NCBI GenBank assembly: GCA_025449115.1
Contig: JAHLKC010000020.1
Location: 62,001-126,000, forward strand
Length of the DNA: 64,000 nt
Origin: Chytridium lagenaria
Taxonomy: Eukaryota > Chytridiomycota > Chytridiomycetes > Chytridiales > Chytridiaceae
Direction: 5' to 3'
Position 1 is the stretch's first letter. Each line of letters begins with the position of its first letter. The translations under genes were made by a program, and so were the position numbers. Of this stretch, positions 23,457 to 35,510 are shown piece after piece. The notes beneath the pieces were generated by a model that ran no database searches, had not been told where the DNA came from, and worked only from the letters and a program-made list of their open reading frames with translations.

Positions 23457-24020
23457 TTACACCTCCTTCAACCTCGCATCAATCCTAATCTTCCTCACAA
23501 CCATCACATTCCATTTCCCCACCAACCCGCCACTATCGCCTTCCCCGTCGGTCCAAGCACCTTCTCTTCAACTCCCACAACCGCGTCCCTCCCTTCCCGC
23601 TCTGCCACGTCATCACACTCGCCTCCTGAAGGTGCGGGAACGTCGCATGCTGAAAACTCCACTGCGTACCATCAACAGACCGTTGATGATGCGGCATGGT
23701 ATGAGTAGATGGTCGATCGGGGACTCCAGCACCGAACGCGAGATTCTTCCATGTGGGTCCGAAATGACCGACAATCACGAGAGAGGGTGCGGAGATGCGG
23801 GGGGTAAAGGCGTCGTGGTTGGGTTCGGTCAGGATGACATGGATGAGTCACGGCTTGGGGTGGAAGTGACACTACCGTCGCGTCTTAGGATTTCAATGCA
23901 GGTGGAGAGTGGTTCTACTGACATGACCTCTGTGATGGTCACTTTGGGTCGTGAGGGGTCGTGACTAGACCATGGGGCAGTGATGATGCGAGCAGGGATC
24001 GATGATGTCAGAAGACGCCT
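23457..24020 (-). CDS. Unrecognised protein, frameshifted
   Basis: Minus-strand reading gives protein-like sequence with good composition: APWSSHDPSRPKVTITEVMS (about 23920-23975), LIHVILTEPNHDAFTPRISA and PSLVIVGHFGPTWKNLAFGA (about 23745-23855), MPHHQRSVDGTQWSFQHATF (about 23630-23700), and the end TDGEGDSGGLVGKWNVMVVR with KIRIDARLKEV before the stop at 23457. Frame changes near 23850, 23600 and 23560 are needed to join these. The density of aromatic residues and Gly suggests a beta-rich enzyme, but I do not recognise the family. Its 5' end would lie near the antiporter stop (24047), leaving little room, so its start is unknown. Confidence 0.4.
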
Positions 24021-24046
24021 TGAAGTAGTGGTAGGCGAAAGCGGCT

Positions 24047-27000
24047 CTATGTCGTCACTACGGGTACTTCAGAAATACCATCAGGAAGTTCTGAAGGAAC
24101 CGAAGCTATAGGTTGAACATCAATGTTCGCACTAGCCAAATCAGCACCAAGCGCAAAGCTGAGAACTTTTGCGTCCTCCGCGTCCACAGGATCCACAGCG
24201 TAGCCAGAAGGAACCAACTCAATATCCAAACCACGTCCTTCCCTTGGGTTTCAACTGTAATAGTAGGTATCATATCTACCTTATCTTGAGACTGGATAGC
24301 ATCAGGTTTGCTGCGACGCGGTCGCAAAAGTCCTCGGGTGCGTCCAATCGGTCCTGACTTTTCACCGTCTCGACTCTCTAGCTTGGAAGCAGGAGTATCT
24401 CGACTCTGTTCGGGAACGTCTGAATCTGGCAGAGCACGCAAGGTTCGAACATGAAGAACTGAAACTTCAGATTCGCTTGTGCGAGCCAACTTCAACGCCA
24501 TCTGCAATGCAGCACGGTCATCAGGCCCTCCAAAGAACGGCACCAAAATCGGAGATCCAGGAGGCAATGTAAGCGGCTTTGTTGCGCTCATGGAAGCAGT
24601 TCGGTTTCGCGGCATCGGCACATCGGCGACTTTTAAAACTTTGGGTGCAGACTTGTCCTGAACCTTCTTTTCCCCCCCATCTGTGATTAAACCAGCATGC
24701 GTTGTGCGGTCCACAAGAACAGCTACCTTCACCCTAGCCTTTCGGAGAAGCTGTAAGGCTAAATCTCCAATCCAAGCCTCCATCTCGTAAGCGGGAGCAG
24801 AAGGCTTTGCAGTTCCTTGAGCCAATGGCGCAGCCTCATTACCTCCCTTCACTTCAGCGTCATCAGTTATTGCAATACCACCAACAGGCGTGGGGCCGAT
24901 CCCGTCACAGAGACACCAAACAAAGCCGACAACCGCTCCATCTTCGTGTTATGGGTTGTGGGTGACTTTGGTTCAGCCATCGAAGATCTAAAGTCATCCT
25001 GCAATGAGGAAGAGGTATGCACAAGTTCCGGTCTATTGGCTGCAGCAACGTTTATCATCCTCCACGGCACAACAATTGTGTCACAGTCGGTCTCGGATGC
25101 GAGTTGTGCCACCTCCTTAGCATAGTCTCTTGCATGCGTGAAGAGAACGTGTGGAGTTACACCTATACCACGGAGAAGACCAAACGTCCTTAAAACGGTA
25201 AGTGATGGATCCTTTGCCCATGATGCACCGTCAGCTTCGTTGGCAGCTAGGATGAGAGTAGACATACGGTCCGAGAGCTGCCTTAAGCGAACCGCGTGGA
25301 TGCTCGGCATTGGGGTTTTTGGCGGCACGACCGGAATGATTGCGGTATGACCCGAAGCGGGAGGTAACACGTCCTGTGAGAAACGAGCAAGCTCCACGGG
25401 CGGTCGGTGGTGAGATATATCGTGCAGAAGACTCATCATAGAAGCAACTGAGGCGGTGTTGGGAAGACAGAGCATAAGGGCCTTTGGCTCGTCTGCCTGG
25501 AAGCGTTCCATCGACGAAGAAAATTCAGTTCCGTCTCCCTTTGTTTTAGCCCCGGCGCTATAGTAAGACTCGGGGTACACCCAGGTGATGAGAGGGGTGG
25601 TCAAACATGTGGTGAAAATGGCCAAAAGAACCATCACGGCGAAGACTTGATCATTGATAAGACCAGCGTCGAGACCAATGTTCAGAATGATAATTTCGAC
25701 GAGTCTGTAAAATTAAGACAGTTAGAATGAAAACAACCATTGATTTTAAATAATGCTCAAACATACCCTTTAGTGTTCATTAGAATGCCAACCGCAAAAG
25801 ATTCACGAACATTAAGGCCACAGAACCGTGCCGCTAATGAGCATCCTCCAATCTTTCCGCAGCAAGCCGCCAATAGTACCAACATAAACCCAGCGACGGA
25901 TATTCCCGTGTTGATAGCACCGATATTGGTCTTCAAACCCGAGTACGTAAAGTACAAGGGTAAAAGTACAACAGTTGTCAGTTCCTCCAACTTTTCCGTC
26001 AGCTTCACAGCAAACCCGTCTTCCCTTGGAAGAATTAGGCCCGTGATAAAAGCTCCAAAAATAGCGTGGATGCCAACGGCAGAGGTAAAGAAAGCTGCCG
26101 CAAAGGTTATAAGAAAAGCAACCAGAACCATGGGCTGCGAAAGCGAAACCTCATCTCGGTTGGCGTTTTGATTACGAAGGGCAAGAAGATATTTATGGAG
26201 TCTCGCGAGTGCTGGCCTCACTACGAGGAACATGAAAGCGGCAAAGGCAAACACCGTGAGAAAGATGTAAAGCCCCGTCAACGGCGAAGTGGCCTGAATA
26301 AGAGCAATAACGAGGGCCAGAGCCATCCTTTCATTAGAGTTAGAACCACTGATACAAATAACAAAGGCTCTTACCATCCAAAGGCGTCATCAACTGCAGC
26401 AGCAGAAATAACGGAGATTCCTACGGGAGTTTTCAAAAGCTTCCTCTCCGTCAAAATTCTTGCAAGCACAGGAAAAGCAGTCACCGACATGGCGACTCCG
26501 ATAAAAAGCAAAAGCTTTGGGTAATCGACACCTTCACTGATTCCAGGAAACAATTCGAAAAAGAACCTAGAAATGCCGATGGAAAGGATGAATGTGCAGA
26601 AGATGCCGGAAAGCGATATAGTGAGCGAAGTTCTTGCTCGCTTGGCAACGACAGATAAGTCAAGTTCCTGTTAAAAGAAATTTGGTTCAGAACAAAGATC
26701 AGATACAACTTCAGGCCGCGGGTACACTCACCAATCCCATAAGCAGTAGAAACATGAGCAGCTGTAGGAAGAGAGATTACATCAGAAAAAAGGAAATACA
26801 CTGACAGCTTACCCCAAAGTTGGCCAACACGTTTAGAACTGGTAAAGATTCCGTCGGAAAGATATTTTGCCTGAACCAAGTCCATCGGCCCAACGCAGTT
26901 GGTCCAAGAACGATGCCACCAATAACCTCAGCAATGACTGCCGGTTGACGCAGGAATTTGAAAGGAAAGCTAATAGCTCTACATACACACAAAATTACAA

Positions 27001-27254
27001 AGACCTATTGTCAATAGAAAAAAGGAGTAAAGGATCAGCATCACATTACAGAAAACCCTTACGATGGACATGCAAAAGGGATATACAGTCAGTCCGATGC
27101 TTTTAGGAACACTGACCTGTATGAGCAGCCTTGCAGTTCCATCCGTATCGAACGCATGAGCTGTAGAGATGAATCCTGATGCCATTGATTTGCCTGCAAG
27201 CGATGCTCCACCACCTCCTCCTCCTCCTCCTCCTCCAGACGTTGACTCAACCAT
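24047..27254 (-). CDS. KHA1: KHA1-type cation/H+ antiporter (CPA2), frameshifted tail
   Basis: A membrane antiporter exchanging K+ or Na+ for protons in endomembranes. Exon 1 (27117-27254) starts MVESTS, a poly-Gly tract and ARLLIQ; it joins VFVILCVCRAISFPFKFLRQ, PAVIAEVIGGIVLGPTALGR, typical of KHA1/CHX proteins. About twelve helices follow, with the CPA2 core GVAMSVTAFPVLARILTE, the SAAAVDDAFGW motif (Asp-Asp ion site) and IHAIFGAFITGLILPR. The C-terminal half (about 24050-25640) has two soluble, UspA-like modules (DTIVVPWR and GSPILVPFFGGPDDRAALQM), as in yeast Kha1. Introns are seen near 27004-27116, 26670-26840, 26345-26375 and 25708-25767. The frame slips at about 24897-24903 (GGG) and 24225 (GG), then reaches the stop at 24047. 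Confidence 0.85.
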
Positions 27255-27430
27255 CGTGAATGCAAAGGAAGGAAGGTCAGAAGAATATCACCCAGATTTA
27301 GTGTGACCAGAGCTCCTTCAAGCCCTGAGATGTTTCAAAAAGTATATTATTTTTTATATTTGAAATGGGCCAAAACCAAAACTCTGTTTTTCTATTTAAT
27401 TAATTATAAATTATTTTAAAAAAAGGATCC

Positions 27431-30099
27431 TCAGAGATCCCACGTACTGTTGGGATGTGCCATCGACAACCCCTTCAAGGTGTGCGAAGGAGCGCGTAAA
27501 TGTCTAAAAGAACCGCAACGTCGTTGGCTATGGGTAAGTGTCAGAAAAAGAAGAGCAAGAGGATCGTCTTCACCTGCGTATTGAATTTGTTGCTCTTTTA
27601 AAGGCCTTCTATTCCAGTTGCTGATACGTGCGGATTTGCTTAATCTTTTCTTGAGGACCCAATGGCACAGGTCTGCCAACCCTATTTTCCCTCCGTGCTT
27701 GACGTTATTTTCTGGCGTCTTGAACTTTGCCAGTTCATTCTTGGGCACAGTCGAAAGATCTTTCAAGTATTTCAAGGTACGAGGAATCTGTGGGTAAAGA
27801 ACGCCGAGCTTCGATATATCCTGCTCCAATCCGAATCCTAGTATAGAAACCATTAGCCATTGAACAGAGCTTTCAAAATACGGGAAAGAGTCAAGACAAA
27901 ATAACTGCAATCCTTTACTCACCAAGTTTCTTTATTTTTTTCGAATTAAAGAGACCTGTTAGCATTAGCTCAACATCCGCTGCAGGCAAACAGTCGAGAG
28001 CAAGCACAAATATGCTGCGGTTCCCGTCTGCGTCCTCAATTCCCATTTGCAGAATGGATGCAGGAACGGTCGCAGAAGAGGCCGTCGTTAAAGAAAGAAC
28101 GTCTGGTGCCCATTCACAATCCAACGAGACTATAGCTGCAAGAGAAGATCCTCCTGGACTTGCGGGATCTGCAACGTCAACTGGTGAAGGCTTTCTTAGC
28201 AATGCCAAGACTAGAAGAAGCTTTTCTGCATCGTCAACGTAGGTGACCGGATATCGCCCTTGATACACCGGCAGGTGCTTCTTCGAGTCCATTTTCTTAT
28301 CTCGCCCCTTCAAGCCAGAGCCGCCGCCATCACCGACACTTTCCTTGGCTGCCACAAGAAACGGTTCAAGCTTGAATTGGGACGCGAATTCCTCAGCAAC
28401 CCACAGCATTGCATTCTTGAGTAGCTCGCCATCACTTCGATCACAAGTTTCAAGCAGCATAGATAAAACATGTTTGCTCAGACAATTCGAAAAGCGATCG
28501 TCAACACCATTTACTATCATCCCCAAAAGTTCTAGAATACTGTCGATTTCTTTAACAGCGCTTGCCTTGAGCTGAGATTCATCTGATTCAGGTTCACTGT
28601 CTGTGGATATGTGTCCGAATGTCCATTCCTGCACTATCCGTTGAACCTCTGTTATAAGCCAGAATACTTTGCTACGTCGAGATCCTGCCGAACCAGCTGG
28701 GAAAAGAGCTAGCAGCTCGCTATTACTTTTCACAAACTTCAACCGAAAAGCCAAGGTACATAGATGATTTGAGTAGCGTGTGAGTGACTGAGGATTGGAG
28801 TTGTCGCTTTTCAGACGAGTTCCGGGGTTCAAGTTTAGCGACTCCTCAAGATCGCTCCACAATTTAAAACATGTTTCTTCAATCCGAAAAAGAAACATTC
28901 TGATCAATTCTTGGAGCTGATCTTGAAGAACCTTCTCAAAAGTCCCAAAACCCTTTTGGTTCACCATTAAGGCTTCAGCGACGTTTTGCACATCATCTGC
29001 ATTCACCATCATATCGAGCGCAGTCATGATCTGATCGGGCTCAATATTGTGGAACCGTGAAGGCGGATTAAGACATTTCAGTAAGCTTCCTGAGAGAAAC
29101 TCTCGAATGATAACGGCACATTCAGGGAAAGACCCAGACGACGCGAGTTGATACGCGTATCTGCCCAATCCAGAGGCAAAATCGTACGAATCTGAGTTAG
29201 CGTTCATCCAGGCGTCTGCAGCTGTAACAAATTCTTCTTCGTAAATGTCAAGCTCCAGCGCTAAGCGTAAATAAAAGGAACAATTGGTGAACAAGACGTA
29301 GTCGGCCTTGGGTCAGAGTATGCAAGCTGTAGCAATGTTTGAGCTAATCGTTGTTTTGCGGCGGAATGTGACAGGGTGACGTCGATGGAGGCGTGGTTTC
29401 AGTTGGAATGATGGTAGTCACTAATGCATCCGCGACATCATTTGTTTCGACGACTATCGCCGCTGAGGAATCCATAGCGCCATCTGTCACAGATGTTACT
29501 GCTGCTGTCTTTTGCCGTTTTGTTCCTCCTCTTTGTGTTTTTCTGCACCATCTCCATCCTCAATAATCTCTTGATTGCTCTGTTGGTCCTTCCCCTTCCT
29601 GTCTCGTTTCCTTTTCTTATCCGGAACGTCGGCCTCACAGGAAAAGAAACGATTGAGATGAGGCTGTGGGATGTCTTGCTGCCTTATAATCATGTTTAGA
29701 TTCGTTCTTAAGAGCAGTTCTGGCTCTAGAATCTCACCTCAAAATGCTCAACGCTATACAGCACATCCCAGCAAGTCCTTTTGCAACTCTTCTCTCAATA
29801 GCTACCTTGCGACTCCTATCGTCACTGTTCTTTTTCAGCTCTCCATTACCATGCCCATTGTTGCTGGCATTGTCCGATGCTTGGATCTTGTCGCCGACGT
29901 CCAGGAAAAACATTAAAGGGTCGTCAAGGGTTGCGATGGCAGCAGAAAGGGCATCCTGTTTTTTCCACGGCGGAGTCGTGGGGACCTGGAAGATAAAGCC
30001 ACGCTCCTTTCCGCCTTCTCTTGCTGAAGTACGGAGGAATGTAAGGACTTCATCACTGCTTTTGGATTTTATAGCTTGGTAAATTGCCTGGGGGGACAT
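27431..30099 (-). CDS. Mut-7/EXD3-type 3'-5' exonuclease
   Basis: The DEDDy exonuclease core lies in the 3' part: motif I SLDCEWAPD (about 28100), motif II GFGLEQDISKL after a short intron at about 27845-27920, and motif III QIQYAGEDDPLALLFL (Y-x3-D, about 27555-27600). It is preceded by about 600 residues of helical sequence (LALELDIYEEEFVTAADAWM onward), the domain order of Exd3/Nibbler and C. elegans Mut-7, which trim miRNA/piRNA 3' ends. The end NSTWDL lies shortly after the exonuclease domain, so the Mut7-C RNase domain is absent. The start MSPQAIYQAIKSKSSDEVLT at 30099 is the first in-frame ATG. Frames must change near 29520 and 29330. It lies 203 bp downstream of mL59, same strand. Confidence 0.7.
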
Positions 30100-30302
30100 T
30101 TTCAGGAATTCAAGAGCTTTAGAGCTGTCGTCAAATCGACAGTTTACCAACTATAACAAGATATCGCTGAACACGCTGAAATGCATACGTGGTGCATAAG
30201 ATAAAATGCAGATATCTGTGAGGTATAAAATAATATATTGCGCTCGATCTCGGAATGTGGAAAGTGCAAAGACGCCGGCGAAAAGGTGTTCGAGATGGTT
30301 GA

Positions 30303-31152
30303 TTAGAATGGCATATCCGGCTTCTTTGATTCTTTTGCTTTTCTCCGCTCCTGTAAATTGAACAGTTAAAATTAGCAGAAGTACAAAGGTTAACGTTAAA
30401 GTATAAAAGTAAATGTCGACGAACACGGTCACGGAATATAAACACATAAACACGTGTAATATGTGAGCCAAATAAAAGAGATTGTGTGTAAAAATGACGA
30501 GAGCAAAACACGTCGTGAACTTAAAACAAAAAAAAAACAAAAAAAAAACCCCTGGAGGATGCGATACAGGAGCAGAGGGGAAAACTGAACGCACCTCTCT
30601 CCACGCCGAAAGCTTATCATCCATTTTAGACATATTCTCCATGATCTTCTTTTCCCTAAAAAAAGTCAAGTAAGTTAAATGTACACACGACATGTTGCTT
30701 AAATAAGAAACTGGTACAATAGCAACGATAGGCACATTGAAAACAAAAGTGGAGATATCGCATAATGAAGTAAAGTTTCAATCAATGTAGTTCATCATGA
30801 GCACATATTCTTACCTTTCAAACTTCGCCATATCCTTCTTCGATCCCACAGGAAGCTTGTAAGAAGCCAACTTGGCTGGCTTTGCATCCCCAGTCCCCTC
30901 AATTCCAGCACTCTTCTTCCCAAAGATCTTTACAGGTGCAGGCGGAAGTCCGACAACCTTTTCCGCATCCAACCCCGCTAACACACATGCCTTCCTTATC
31001 CGTGCCTGATTCCTCTGCGATATTCTTGGAGACCTCAACTCCCCGTCAATCGTTCGAAAGGGTACAAAGGCGGTAGGTGGTGGCGGGAATGCAATCTGCT
31101 TGAGGACCCAGTCTGTGGGCATACGTTTGGGGATGGAGGTGGGAAGACGCAT
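30303..31152 (-). CDS. MRPL25: Mitochondrial large-subunit ribosomal protein mL59
   Basis: Three exons (30815-31152, 30595-30655, 30303-30350) splice in phase to 148 codons plus stop. The N-terminus MRLPTSIPKRMPTDWV is basic; then come DGELRSPRISQRNQARIRKA, CVLAGL, a GLPPAP linker, and the C-terminal helix FEREKKIMENMSKMDDKLSA followed by WREERRKAKESKKPDMPF. The RSPRIS-x-R-x-x-AR-(I/L)-RKAC block and the terminal lysine-rich helix ending K-P-x-x-P-F fit the fungal mL59 family (yeast MRPL25), a protein of the mitoribosome large subunit. The first intron is about 160 bp and the second about 245 bp. The gene is divergent from the PPR gene at 31346, and no frame disruption is seen. Confidence 0.85.
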
Positions 31153-31345
31153 GTTGACGATGACCTCAAATCTTTTCTTTTTTTTTTGCAAGAGTTGGGC
31201 ATGTCCCAAGATCAAACATCACAACATCAACAGAGCACGTTCACAGAATGCAAAGGAGACCACGATGGAGTAGATTTATTTCAGCCTGGCATCGAGCATG
31301 CTGGAGTCGACACCATCCTACCGTGTAAATACTTAAAGCTGCAAA
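31153..31345. promoter_or_regulatory. Shared divergent promoter region, mL59 / PPR
   Basis: The 193 bp between two divergent starts must hold both promoters and 5' leaders, unless one start is misplaced. It contains an A/T run (AAAAAAAAGAAAAGA type, minus strand) at 31165-31185 and no obvious TATA. Shared regulation of two mitochondrial gene-expression proteins is an inference from layout. Confidence 0.4.
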
Positions 31346-33955
31346 ATGTTTGCTTGTCGTGTCGACTCTCACATTCCATGCAACGGCCAAGCCCACAATC
31401 ACCATCTCAAGATCTTGCCTATTAATTCAAGATACGCCGGCCCGGCAGACCTGATGGCAGACCTTGGTCAAATATCTGGGTATGGGGCGCATGTCGAGGA
31501 AAAGAAGTTTACCGAAAAGAAGTTTACCAAAACATTAGAGCCTGACCCGTTGGCGATGCTGATGAAGATCATGGATCAAAAAAAACCAAACACGAAATAG
31601 CGATTCATCAACTGTGTCAAAGCGCTCGCATTTATCAGCGTTTGATACGCTTCCCGCACCCGAGCTAAACCCATCACCTCGAAAGAAAACGCATCGGTCT
31701 TTGGAAGTCTCCGGACACCATAGGAGCGACGCCTTCACTAAACTTCTTGAGCGCCACGATCTCTCTCCGGAAGCGGCAGAATACTCCTGGTACCTCACAC
31801 AATACGGTCCTTCAGTGTCGAAAAAGTCCTCGGCTTTATTGAGGCCATGAAGACCGTGGATGGTGTTCAACCTGATCGAGAAACCTACGTGGCTGCAGCA
31901 AAGGCATAGCCAAAAAGGCAAGAACGGGGATCACGCTCTCGCCATATTGAAAAGCATGGAACAAGACGGGTTTTCGCTTGATTGGATGCTCATCATGGCC
32001 GCCATCATTGGATGGGTTCATGGGGGCGACGATATCGCGCGATGCGGTACTGAAGTCGCTTTTAAACAAATCGAGGACGGCGAGGCTGGATGGGTCAGGG
32101 TTCGGATCTGGGACGAATGCCTGTGAATATTCTAACTCGGTTCTTTCTGGTATGGCAAAGGCGGAAGACCCTGCTTCCATGTGTGAGCTGCTGGATTTGA
32201 TGGAGGAGTTTGATGTGGATCCTGATGCTGCAACTTCAACATATGTCTTCAATACGGCTCCGGACGCATCGACATGCATGAGTTGACATCTTACATTGGA
32301 AAGATCCGTGAACTGGTCTTCTTCGTGTGGACACAATGAATTCGGTCATGACTCGTTGTTTAAAGAATCCCGAACAGCAGAGGCTCTAGCCATATTCGAC
32401 AAGATGCTCTACAGCAATGAATATCCTGATCCAAACATCATCAGCTTTACGATGGCCATAAATCATTGCGGTCAGAACGGGATGTCGGTCACGTTTCCCG
32501 TTATGTCGACCTTATGAATGCGGCATCGGGAAACAAAGGCCCGCATCGTGGAAAACGTAACGTCTATGACAGCCCAAGGTGTTCAACCGGATGCCCTTTC
32601 TACAAAGTCATGCTGGCCAACTCGGCACGGTTTGGTGATACGCGAATGGGCTTTAGAGTATTTCAAAGACCTCATGTTACATTCAAAAAGATATAGACCA
32701 TTCGAATTTCACAAACTCATGGAGATGTATTCGACCTGGGAGAGCTCCGGCCAATGCATAGGCTCTACAAGAGGATGAAAGCGCATGGGGTGTCTCCAAA
32801 TCTTGAGACTTTTCGAATTCTCGCATTCTCCCATCTCAAGCATTCTTCACCAGATCGGGCATTTGCTGTGTTGGATAGTTCAAAGGAAGGGGAAGTTTCG
32901 CCTTCAGAGCTTCGAAGCTTATATCAGGCCTTTTTCGGGAAATTGGTGGAGATGGGGAATGTGGAGTTTGGGTGGATGACACTTGAGAGCATGATGAAGA
33001 CTTGCCAGTCCCTTCCTGATATCAAAGAGGTTCGCAAGTTCGAAATGCTACTTGTGAAAAGGCAGGATTTCGAAAGACTCTGGAAACTCAGCGCCATCCT
33101 TGATAGAAGTGGAATATCTCCTCCTTTGTTACGTTTTTCCTTGTTAAAGATGATAACCTTTGCTCGAAAGAAGGAGGACAGGCTGAATCCTCGATCTGAC
33201 TTGATTCGGACTGTTGTCGCTGCTCTTGAAATGGGGAACTCGGTGAAGTCGAAGCCTTCTAGATTCGTCTACAATCACTGGCTCCTGGTGCATGTTGGTG
33301 ATAAAGAAGGCTTTGTGAGGATTCTAAAGGAAATGATGAGGTTGAATCTCGGGTTTGACGAGCAAACGTTTTTCCTGATATTGGCGCATGCATTAAAGTG
33401 GAGAAACTTTAGTGTCGTGTGGGCCGTATGGACGCGCTTTCTTGCGGAGTATGATTTGTCAAAAAACCTCAGTCTTCATGCAGACTCAGTGTACGGGAAA
33501 CGTGACGATTCTACAGTTTCGTCATCCTCTTTTAAGTTTGGGCCAGCATCGTCAAAGACTCTGCTATTCGCCGCGAGGAAAGTCATCTTCGCGAGCTTTA
33601 AAAATAAGCAAACCAAGGCAGCGCTTCATGTTGTGTTGTCGCTGCGAAGCGAGGATTAAATCCTTGTCATGGATTGAGGGGTCGACTTTTGTACCGCATG
33701 GCGAGAGTTCTTTTATGGCTGGAGAAGACGTCTAAAATCTCCCGACGTGCACCTCAGAACGTCGTGCCTCATTTCAAGGCAAAGAGAGTCGGCGCCGTTT
33801 GGCGGGAAATCCTGCAATTATCGATGGGGGATGAGGGGGATGAATTGGATATTAGGCGGAAGAAAAGAAAGGCGCAGCGACGTGTGGGCGAATTCGGAAA
33901 GCTCTGGGTTTGGGGAAGCTCAATGAATCTGGGGCGGGTTTCGAGGTCGCAGTAA
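31346..33955 (+). CDS. Mitochondrial PPR protein, multiply frameshifted
   Basis: The start MFACRVDSHIPCNGQ at 31346 could be a mitochondrial leader. PPR-like helical hairpins recur: AMKTVDGVQPDRETYVAAAK (31845), EYSNSVLSGMAKAEDPASMC with ELLDLMEEFDVDPDAATSTY (32130-32250), and from 32754 a clean 301-codon frame with RMKAHGVSPNLETFRILAFS, HLKHSSPDRAFAVLDSSKEG and later VGDKEGFVRILKEMMRLNLG. The 35-residue spacing and the V-x-P-(D/N)-x-x-T-(Y/F) element are PPR hallmarks; such proteins bind organelle RNA for processing or translation. A basic C-terminal part in another frame (to 33955) ends RRKKRKAQRRVGEFGKLWVW. Frame changes near 31600, 31815, 31905, 32120, 32290-32520 and 33660 make a full protein impossible to read without indels. 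Confidence 0.65.
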
Positions 33956-34141
33956 CTTATTTATTAACATATACCAGTGTTCTGCAATGTAATGGCTCTT
34001 TTTGTAATCTTATTTATTTACATGTGTTAGGCCATTTAAACACATTTGTCTCTCTATAATATTGGTATAGGTGCAATTCTCCTCCCATCATCGCATTCCT
34101 CAGACGCCTTTCCGTATAGTCTGAATTCATTTACTTTGCCT

Positions 34142-34643
34142 TCAACGGCGCCCTCTTGGGGCATCTTTTGGTAGTTGCTCGCCCTCCGGCTTTCCCTCAA
34201 ACATTGTCCTAGCTTCCACAGCGGAAAGAAGTCTCTCCTTTCCATCAGGTCCGATCATACGCACATCCCACGTCTTTGCATCCGACAGCGAAATCTTTCC
34301 TTCCCTTTGCAACTGCTTCGGCGTCGGTGGCATCAGTTCCGCCTGTGCATTAAAAGTCGTTAGTTCCTGTAAGAGATAGTCGTTTAACAAGAGGGAATAG
34401 ACGAACCTTTGCTAACAGCCATGCAACTCTGTCCGAGGGTTGTGCTCCAACTCCAAGCCAGTACTTGATTCTATCCCATTTCATCTCAATGTGCTTGACT
34501 CCATTGGCATCTGGGATGGGATTGTATGTTCCTACACGCTCAAGATGTTTCTTGTCCCTTGCCGCTCTTGCGTTTGCAATCACGATACCGTAAAATGGGT
34601 GGTTTCGGGCACCCCATCGTGCGAGTCGGATCTTGACTACCAT
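34142..34643 (-). CDS. MRPS16: Mitochondrial small-subunit ribosomal protein bS16m
   Basis: Two exons (34407-34643 and 34142-34342) join in phase to 145 aa. The N-terminus MVVKIRLARWGARNHPFYGI and VIANARAARDKKHLERVGTY are the conserved S16 core, followed by NPIPDANGVKHIEMKWDRIK, YWLGVGAQPSDRVAWLLAK. The second exon gives a fungal mitochondrial extension (AELMPPTPKQLQREGKISLS onward) ending DAPRGRR. The intron is short (34343-34406) with an unusual donor GTTCGT. The start MVVKI is the family start. It is convergent with the PPR gene, 186 bp apart. bS16m sits in the body of the mitoribosomal small subunit. Confidence 0.93.
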
Positions 34644-35510
34644 TTTTGCTGTTTTTTTCTTAAGACGTTGTGACAAGCTTCTTGTCTCCAAACCATTTTC
34701 ACACCCTCATCACCTTCATTCTAACTCATTCAAATTGCAACAGCTTTAAAGCTCTTAGCCAACGAAGCAATATTTCGGGGCGTGGGTAGAGCTTAGTACC
34801 AGAATCAGGTATCTTGCTAGAGACACAAGAAATATGGGTTGTGCTAATATTTAAATTCTCTATGCAAAACCACGTAGTATGCTCAAAACAATACTTTGGT
34901 AAGTTAAGCAGAGCTTAAATGGCTCAACCGGTTGAAACTCCAGACGTCCATTTCCAAAAAACGCGTCGACGAGACAAAATGTTGCCCACTCAGAAATATG
35001 AGTCGTTTCTATAACACATTCATCGTTGAGTTTCCGGCTGATGTCTCGTGTGATCCGTAACAATAATCCTCATTCCGCGGGTTATCAGAAAAACCAACAA
35101 AGCCAAAGCAACTAAAACATAAATAAAAGAACAACAAGTCTATATAAACCTCCCACTCTTATTTCGTTATTGTTTCCTATTGTTTTCGCCAATACTATCT
35201 CTCACTTCTGTTTTTCCTCTTCTCGCATGTTTCAGCCCATGCGATATAAATAACACATGCTTCTTTAATCCTTGACGCTTTGCATTGCGGCTCGACAGGT
35301 TTTCTTCATACATAACATACCTTCGAGAACGATGTACGTGTAGGTAGAGCTGAAGTCTCATCTGCGACTTGACAGATTAAAATAGGACCCAAACAATTCT
35401 ATTGCCGTGACAATAGTAATAGGCTTCACTCGCAATTCAGTTACAATTCAATTTTAATGTGAGTTAAATAGTTTCTAATACGTTCAGTAATCGTTTCTAT
35501 AAGTTTACAG
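34644..35510. other. Intergenic, nothing recognised
   Basis: About 870 bp between bS16m and the end of the GT14 gene. A short minus-strand frame (34860-35063) has no domain and is not called. The 35100-35460 stretch is AT-rich. Confidence 0.4.

Noticed and set aside
27180..27245. GGA/GGT repeat as a non-coding microsatellite
   Set aside because: It lies within exon 1 of the antiporter and encodes its poly-Gly tract in frame.
34860..35063. 67-codon minus-strand ORF near bS16m, also considered as a 5S rRNA fragment
   Set aside because: Only a few bases resemble 5S (GTTAAGCAGAG); no overall match and no protein domain.
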